27,266 nucleotides of DNA. It comes from DASQPE01 sp041488455. GTDB lineage: Bacteria > Gemmatimonadota > Gemmatimonadetes > Gemmatimonadales > GWC2-71-9. The stretch covers positions 1 through 27,266 of the forward strand of contig JBGPPG010000033.1 of NCBI GenBank assembly GCA_041488455.1, read 5' to 3'. The stretch's first letter is position 1. Each line of letters begins with the position of its first letter. Of this stretch, positions 23,541 through 27,266 are shown in pieces. Below the pieces are notes generated by a model that saw nothing but the letters and a program-made list of their open reading frames with translations, made no database searches and was not told the DNA's origin. Position numbers and translations under genes: made by a program.

Positions 23541-23571
23541 GCGGCGCGTCCTCCGGTCGGGAATGCCCGCC

Positions 23572-24963
23572 TCATTGCGGGGGCTGGTCCTGGGGAGTGA
23601 TGACGAACGACGGCATCCCGAGACTCTTGCCGGTCGCCTCGGCCTGCTCGCGGGTGGCGTAGGGGCCGAGCACGACGCGATACGCTTCCTCGCCGGTCTT
23701 GGGCGGCAGCACCGAGGCGGGCAGCCCCGCTGCCTTGAGCTTGCCTGCCAGCTCGTCGGCCCAAGCCGGGTTCTGCGAGCTGCTCACCTGGAGATAGATC
23801 GCCGGCGGCGCAGCCGACGTGTCCACCGCCGTGGCGCCCGAGTCTGCCACGCCGGCGGAGGCGAGCTCCTGACGCTGCTCCTCGGCCGGGAGCCACGCGA
23901 GCGGCAGCCACAGATCCGCGCCTCCGCCCGCGACCGTCCCGGCGACCGGGAACCCGTTGGCGCTGAGGTCGAGTGCGCGCACGTCGGCGCCGGAGCGGAC
24001 GAGGAGCGTGCGGGCGCCGGCGACGGCTGGGAGGTCGATTCCCCACTTGGCCGGGACGACCCCGGCGAGCCGGTTGGTCGTGGCATCCACGACCCACACG
24101 GAATCCCCTTTCTCCGGCCGCGCGAGCAGCCAGGCCCCGTAGAGGTCGCCGCGAAGCTCCCGCGCGGGGCCGGGAAGGTCGATGGACTCGAGTGCGTCGT
24201 TGCTGAACCGGTCGAACACCTGGATGTCGCCCTTGCCGCGGGCCACGTACACTCGGTGGCCCGAGGGGGAAAACGCGACCGCCCGCGCCCGCCCGGAGAC
24301 CGGAAGCACGCGGACCGGCTGCTTCCCCTGCGGCTCGTAGAGGATTACCGCGGAGTCCGCGGCCACCGCGACCAGATCCCCAAGGTAGGTCGCCGCCGCG
24401 GCGCCGCCCGGCAGCGCAGCACGGCCCAGGGCCTGATCCGAGGTCAGCGCCATCGCCTCGGCGCGGTCCGCAACGGGGACGGCAACGAGCGCGCCGTTCA
24501 TGGTTCCGTACAGACCGCGCGTGGCGCCCGTGAGCTTGGTCCGAAACCGCACCGGTGTCCGGCGCACGATCTGGGTCACCACCGCGCCGGAATCCACGGC
24601 GTACACCGCGCCGTCGGGTCCGACGGTCGCCTCGCGCACCTGGCTCAGCACGCTGCGGGTGCGGCGGGAGTCGAGGTCGAGGCCGATCAGATTGTTCTTA
24701 GCGTCGAGCGCGTAGACGGCTCCCTGCTCGAGGTCGGTGCCGACCAGCCGCTTCACCGCCGGGAGCTTGTCGGCTTCCCTCCAGGCGGACTCGGCTAGGC
24801 TGGGGACGCGGTACAGCCGCGCCTGGCCGCCCCCGGCCGGGAGACGGAGCACGCTTGCGAGGGGCGTCGCGCGCGGCGCGTCCGGCAGCCGGCTAGCCGG
24901 GCGCTCGGGGCCTCCGCAGGCGGCCAGAGCCAGGGCGGCGCCGGCAATGAATCGGGGATCCAC
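23572..24963 (-). CDS. Beta-propeller lipoprotein with C-terminal SPOR domain
   Basis: A 463-residue exported protein. The short signal FIAGAALALAAC has a perfect lipobox (LAAC, Cys16). Residues about 40-350 form repeated strands of a WD40/YVTN-like propeller (AVYALDAKNNLIGLDLDSR, VAFSPSGHRVYVARGKGDIQVFDR, SVWVVDATTNRLAGVVP). A Pro/Ala-rich linker leads to a SPOR domain (386-458: IYLQVSSSQNPAWADELAGKLKAAGLPASVLPP..YRVVLGPYATREQAEATGKSL). SPOR domains bind glycan stripped of peptide stems at division sites, so the protein may be tethered to septal peptidoglycan. The family as a whole is not recognised. GTG 24963 has no Shine-Dalgarno sequence; a weak -10 (TACCTT) lies only six bases upstream. 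It is the gene directly before smc. Confidence 0.82.
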   Translation of the reverse strand: MDPRFIAGAALALAACGGPERPASRLPDAPRATPLASVLRLPAGGGQARLYRVPSLAESAWREADKLPAVKRLVGTDLEQGAVYALDAKNNLIGLDLDSRRTRSVLSQVREATVGPDGAVYAVDSGAVVTQIVRRTPVRFRTKLTGATRGLYGTMNGALVAVPVADRAEAMALTSDQALGRAALPGGAAAATYLGDLVAVAADSAVILYEPQGKQPVRVLPVSGRARAVAFSPSGHRVYVARGKGDIQVFDRFSNDALESIDLPGPARELRGDLYGAWLLARPEKGDSVWVVDATTNRLAGVVPAKWGIDLPAVAGARTLLVRSGADVRALDLSANGFPVAGTVAGGGADLWLPLAWLPAEEQRQELASAGVADSGATAVDTSAAPPAIYLQVSSSQNPAWADELAGKLKAAGLPASVLPPKTGEEAYRVVLGPYATREQAEATGKSLGMPSFVITPQDQPPQ

Positions 24964-25004
24964 GGCAGAAAGGTAGGCGAACGACGGCTGGGGGTAAACC
25001 CGGA

Positions 25005-25096
25005 AACAGTGAACAGTTAACAGTGAACAGTGAGCAGTGAACAGGGGGTCCCCGGCATCGGAACCCCCCGTTCACTGTTTACCGTTCACCGTTCAC
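25005..25096. repeat. Inverted heptamer repeat tracts, possible terminator hairpin
   Basis: The left tract (25005-25046) has six 7-bp units of the AACAGTG type (AACAGTG, AACAGTT, AACAGTG, AACAGTG, AGCAGTG, AACAGGG). The right tract (25069-25096) has four units in the opposite orientation (CGTTCAC, TGTTTAC, CGTTCAC, CGTTCAC). The two arms can pair around a GC-rich core, GGGGGT / ACCCCC (25044-25049 with 25063-25068), making one long imperfect hairpin. It fills the gap between the barrel gene stop at 25098 and the start of the SPOR gene, and could end transcription of the former. Confidence 0.85.
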
Positions 25097-25097
25097 T

Positions 25098-27266
25098 CTA
25101 GAACGTCGGCCCGAGGCTCAGGGTCCAGAGGCTCTTGATCGGCCGGTTCAATGGCCGGGCGTAGTCCACTCGCAGGATCACGAACCCGAACAGGTTGGTC
25201 CGGATCGAGGCGCCGTAGGCCTGAAGCGGGGTCCTTGTGGTCTCGGGGTCATCGGTCGGGCCGAGGCTCCACTTCAGCGTGCTGCCGTCGTTCCAGGCGA
25301 TGCCGACGTCGTAGAAGAACGCGCCCTCGATGGGCGGCACCGCGCCCGGCAGCTTATGGAAGATCTGCCGGGTAAGAATCGGGAAGCGGAGCTCAGCCGA
25401 GCCCACGGCAAAGCGCGACCCGATCAGGCGGTCCAGGTCGACGCAGCCGGTTTGGGAGTTGGCGGGCGTGGCCTGAATCACCGCGCACTCGTTGCGATCG
25501 TACGAGCCGGAGGTGTGCCCCCTGAGGAAATCCGTGACGCCAATGAAGTTCTGGAACTGATCGGCGTCTCGTCCGAAGCGGCCGAGGAAGAGCCCGCGAG
25601 TCGCGAGCACGATCGGGCCGGCGATCTTGTCGTAGCGGCGGTAGTCGGCCAGGCCCTGGAAGAAGCGCCAGCCGCCGATCGTCTGGGAAACCTCGAACCG
25701 CGAGCGCCGGCCGGCGAACGGCCCGGTGTAGCCGGCGAGCGAGTTGTCGTGCACCAGCGCCAGGCGCGGTTGCAGATAGTTGTGCGAGCCCAGCCCGATC
25801 TTCTGGATCGACGGCTGAGAGACGAGTGGCTCGATGATCTCGTAGACGGCGTCGTCCACGTTCGTCGCCTGGAGCCCGAGCTCCACCCGGGAGAACCGGC
25901 TGAACGGATACTGGGCCGCCACGAACGCCGAGCGGAATACGAGCCGTCGGATCTGCTGGATGTAGAGCGGCTCGCCGGTAGTGGCATCCACGGCGTACCC
26001 GGCGGCGTTGAAGTAGAAGTACGGATCCTGGGACAGGCCCACGGTCCAGTTGAGGCGGTGGGTCAGGTTGGTGTAGGCGGCGATCGCCTGAGCCTCGTCG
26101 ATCCGGCCGTTTATCGCGAGCCCGAAGGCCAGATTGTGGTTGCCGAGCATGTCGCTCAGCGTGATCGCGCTGCCGCCGTAGAAACCCTGCCCGAAGTTGT
26201 CGCGCACGTACCCCACCGACGGCCGGGCGATGTAGTCGGCGGAGAACCCGACCTTGTAGGGCTTGATCGAGAACTCGGCGGTGTCGGGGAGCGCGTAGTT
26301 GGCGGAGTCGAGCATGCGCGCGACGGTGACGGGTGCGACGAACTTGGTCGTGTCGGACGCGCGGCCCAGGTCGGCCGAGGGGCGGAAGCCCTTCGAGCTC
26401 CGGTAGATCGAGCCGCCCTCGCCGACCAGCGGGCTCTTGTCGATCTGGGCGATGCCCGTGTCCCGTGCGGGCTGGATCTGCGCAACGGCCGGGGCGGCGA
26501 GGGTCGTGGGCGTGTACGGCTGCCGCTTGAGGGCGCGCGGGTTATCCAGCGCGTAGATGTCGTACTTGCCGTTCTCGTAGTAGTTGAACGCCAGCCGGTC
26601 CGCGCCGTGCGACCAGGAGAGCACGGGCGAGAGCGGGGTGATGCCCTGGGCGCCGGTGTAGAAGTCGGTGAGCTGGTAGACGTCCTTCGTGTCGAAGTCG
26701 TACAGGAAGATGTTGCTCACGCCGTTGCGGTCGGACACGAACGCGATGGAGCGGCCGTCCGGCGCCCACTGCGGGCTCACGTTCTTGCCCTGCTCCATGT
26801 GCGGCAGCACCTCGATCGTGCCGGTGTCGAGGTGATAGAGGGCGATCCGGAAGTTCCCGTACTTGAGCGTGCGGAAGTCGGTCTCGGGGCCGCGGTCGGT
26901 GGCGAAGGCGATGGTCGTGCCGTCCGGCGACCAGACCGGGTGCAGATCGGCGTACTTGTCCTCGGTGAGCCGCTTGAAGCCGGTGCCGTCCCGATTGACG
27001 ATGAAGAGGTCGGACAGCCCCCCGTCGTATCCGGTGAAGACCAGCCGCTGTCCGTCCGGGCTCCAGCTCGGCGTGGTGACGCCGTTGAGCTTGATCGCCA
27101 TGGACTTGACTTCGCTGTTCCGCGGCACGTCCACGATGACGATGTTGTCCCGCGGCCCGCGCTTGGCGGCGAACGCGAGGTATCGCCCGTCCGGCGACCA
27201 GTTCGCCTGCGAGTTGATGAAGCGATAGGTCTCGTAGTTGCTCGACTGGGTGGACTTGAGGATCCG
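25098..27266 (-). CDS. WD40-like (PD40) and beta-barrel outer-membrane protein, 5' end missing
   Basis: The frame is open through the right edge; 722 residues are visible, and the GTG at 27134 is only the first internal start. The N-terminal visible part is a TolB-like propeller with PD40 repeats marked by WSPDG (ANWSPDGRYLAF, PSWSPDGQRLVF, PVWSPDGTTIAF, PQWAPDGRSIAF) and a degenerate fifth (LSWSHGADRLAF). From about visible residue 330 it turns into amphipathic strands of an outer-membrane barrel, ending with GSAELRFPIL, GAFFYDVGIAW, YGASIRTNLFGFVILRVDYARPLNRP and a terminal aromatic strand SLGPTF, as in Omp85/surface-antigen barrels. The role is unknown; a periplasmic propeller fused to a barrel suggests envelope assembly or an uptake function. 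It is the most upstream gene of the minus-strand block. Confidence 0.85.
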   Translation of the reverse strand, partial: RILKSTQSSNYETYRFINSQANWSPDGRYLAFAAKRGPRDNIVIVDVPRNSEVKSMAIKLNGVTTPSWSPDGQRLVFTGYDGGLSDLFIVNRDGTGFKRLTEDKYADLHPVWSPDGTTIAFATDRGPETDFRTLKYGNFRIALYHLDTGTIEVLPHMEQGKNVSPQWAPDGRSIAFVSDRNGVSNIFLYDFDTKDVYQLTDFYTGAQGITPLSPVLSWSHGADRLAFNYYENGKYDIYALDNPRALKRQPYTPTTLAAPAVAQIQPARDTGIAQIDKSPLVGEGGSIYRSSKGFRPSADLGRASDTTKFVAPVTVARMLDSANYALPDTAEFSIKPYKVGFSADYIARPSVGYVRDNFGQGFYGGSAITLSDMLGNHNLAFGLAINGRIDEAQAIAAYTNLTHRLNWTVGLSQDPYFYFNAAGYAVDATTGEPLYIQQIRRLVFRSAFVAAQYPFSRFSRVELGLQATNVDDAVYEIIEPLVSQPSIQKIGLGSHNYLQPRLALVHDNSLAGYTGPFAGRRSRFEVSQTIGGWRFFQGLADYRRYDKIAGPIVLATRGLFLGRFGRDADQFQNFIGVTDFLRGHTSGSYDRNECAVIQATPANSQTGCVDLDRLIGSRFAVGSAELRFPILTRQIFHKLPGAVPPIEGAFFYDVGIAWNDGSTLKWSLGPTDDPETTRTPLQAYGASIRTNLFGFVILRVDYARPLNRPIKSLWTLSLGPTF

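Noticed and set aside
20041..25096. The two heptamer tracts as CRISPR arrays
   Set aside because: The units are 7 bp in direct contact with no spacers, and there are no cas genes.
1..27266. Sigma-54 promoters (TGGCAC-N5-TTGC) as targets of the NtrC-family protein
   Set aside because: Scanning by eye found TGGCAC-like starts (e.g. near 2059 and 8970) but none with a TTGC-like -12 element at the right distance.
1..27266. tRNA, rRNA, insertion sequences, prophage or defence genes
   Set aside because: No matching sequence or protein seen on either strand; codon usage and GC are uniform across the window.

Overview
The window reads as ordinary, gene-dense chromosome from a high-GC diderm bacterium. 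The best guess is Gemmatimonadota or a close relative in the FCB group. This rests on protein features, not on a database search. The primary sigma factor is a short form without region 1.1 and starts MRPMQVGSGKR..SLDQYLREI, like Bacteroidota RpoD. The SMC has the VIEAEMI..LLSD variant and a KPSPFCLLDEVDAPLDDANV Walker B region, both recalling the Bacteroidota/FCB form. A diderm envelope is indicated by LolA, a WD40-like/beta-barrel surface protein, a SPOR lipoprotein and a CtpA protease. I see no mobile element, CRISPR array, tRNA, rRNA or defence island. No stretch above 300 bases lacks a gene.

Layout. 1-3884 (+): the end of an unknown envelope-type protein, an NtrC-family sigma-54 activator and a small membrane protein, joined by ATGA overlaps, then an aldehyde dehydrogenase. 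3954-4823 (+): primary sigma factor, meeting a convergent unit (4820-6479, -) of metX and a DUF1707/LiaF-like gene. That unit has a strong promoter (6634-6662) and, right at the predicted transcript start, a SAM-II-class riboswitch (about 6565-6626). 6733-10790 (+): yajQ, a SpoIID/LytB-like lipoprotein, a Gfo/Idh/MocA oxidoreductase and a DUF4105/Lnb-like membrane protein. 10780-12367 (-): a Crp/Fnr regulator followed by a metallo-beta-lactamase-fold hydrolase, a possible cyclic-nucleotide module.

12500-17404 (+): a compact translation/growth operon with a visible promoter and a strong terminator: rpmE, prfA, prmC, a YlbF-family gene, tmk and ctpA. 17427-18302 (+): a Rossmann/DUF2520 protein. 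27266-18307 (-): a partial WD40-like/beta-barrel outer-membrane protein, a beta-propeller/SPOR lipoprotein, smc, aroF (DAHP synthase) and lolA. Two different heptanucleotide repeat tracts lie in the gaps of this last block, one between smc and aroF and one between the barrel gene and the SPOR gene.

How genes relate. PrmC methylates the Gln of the GGQ motif in the RF1 encoded just before it. MetX makes the activated homoserine that leads to methionine and SAM, so a SAM-sensing leader gives feedback. The Crp-like regulator keeps a cyclic-nucleotide phosphate-binding cassette and is transcribed with a phosphodiesterase-like hydrolase. I found no clearly new multi-gene system. The most notable items are the SAM-II-like leader, the Crp/hydrolase pair, the LSLGE signature in SMC, the SPOR/propeller lipoprotein next to smc, and the two heptamer repeat tracts.
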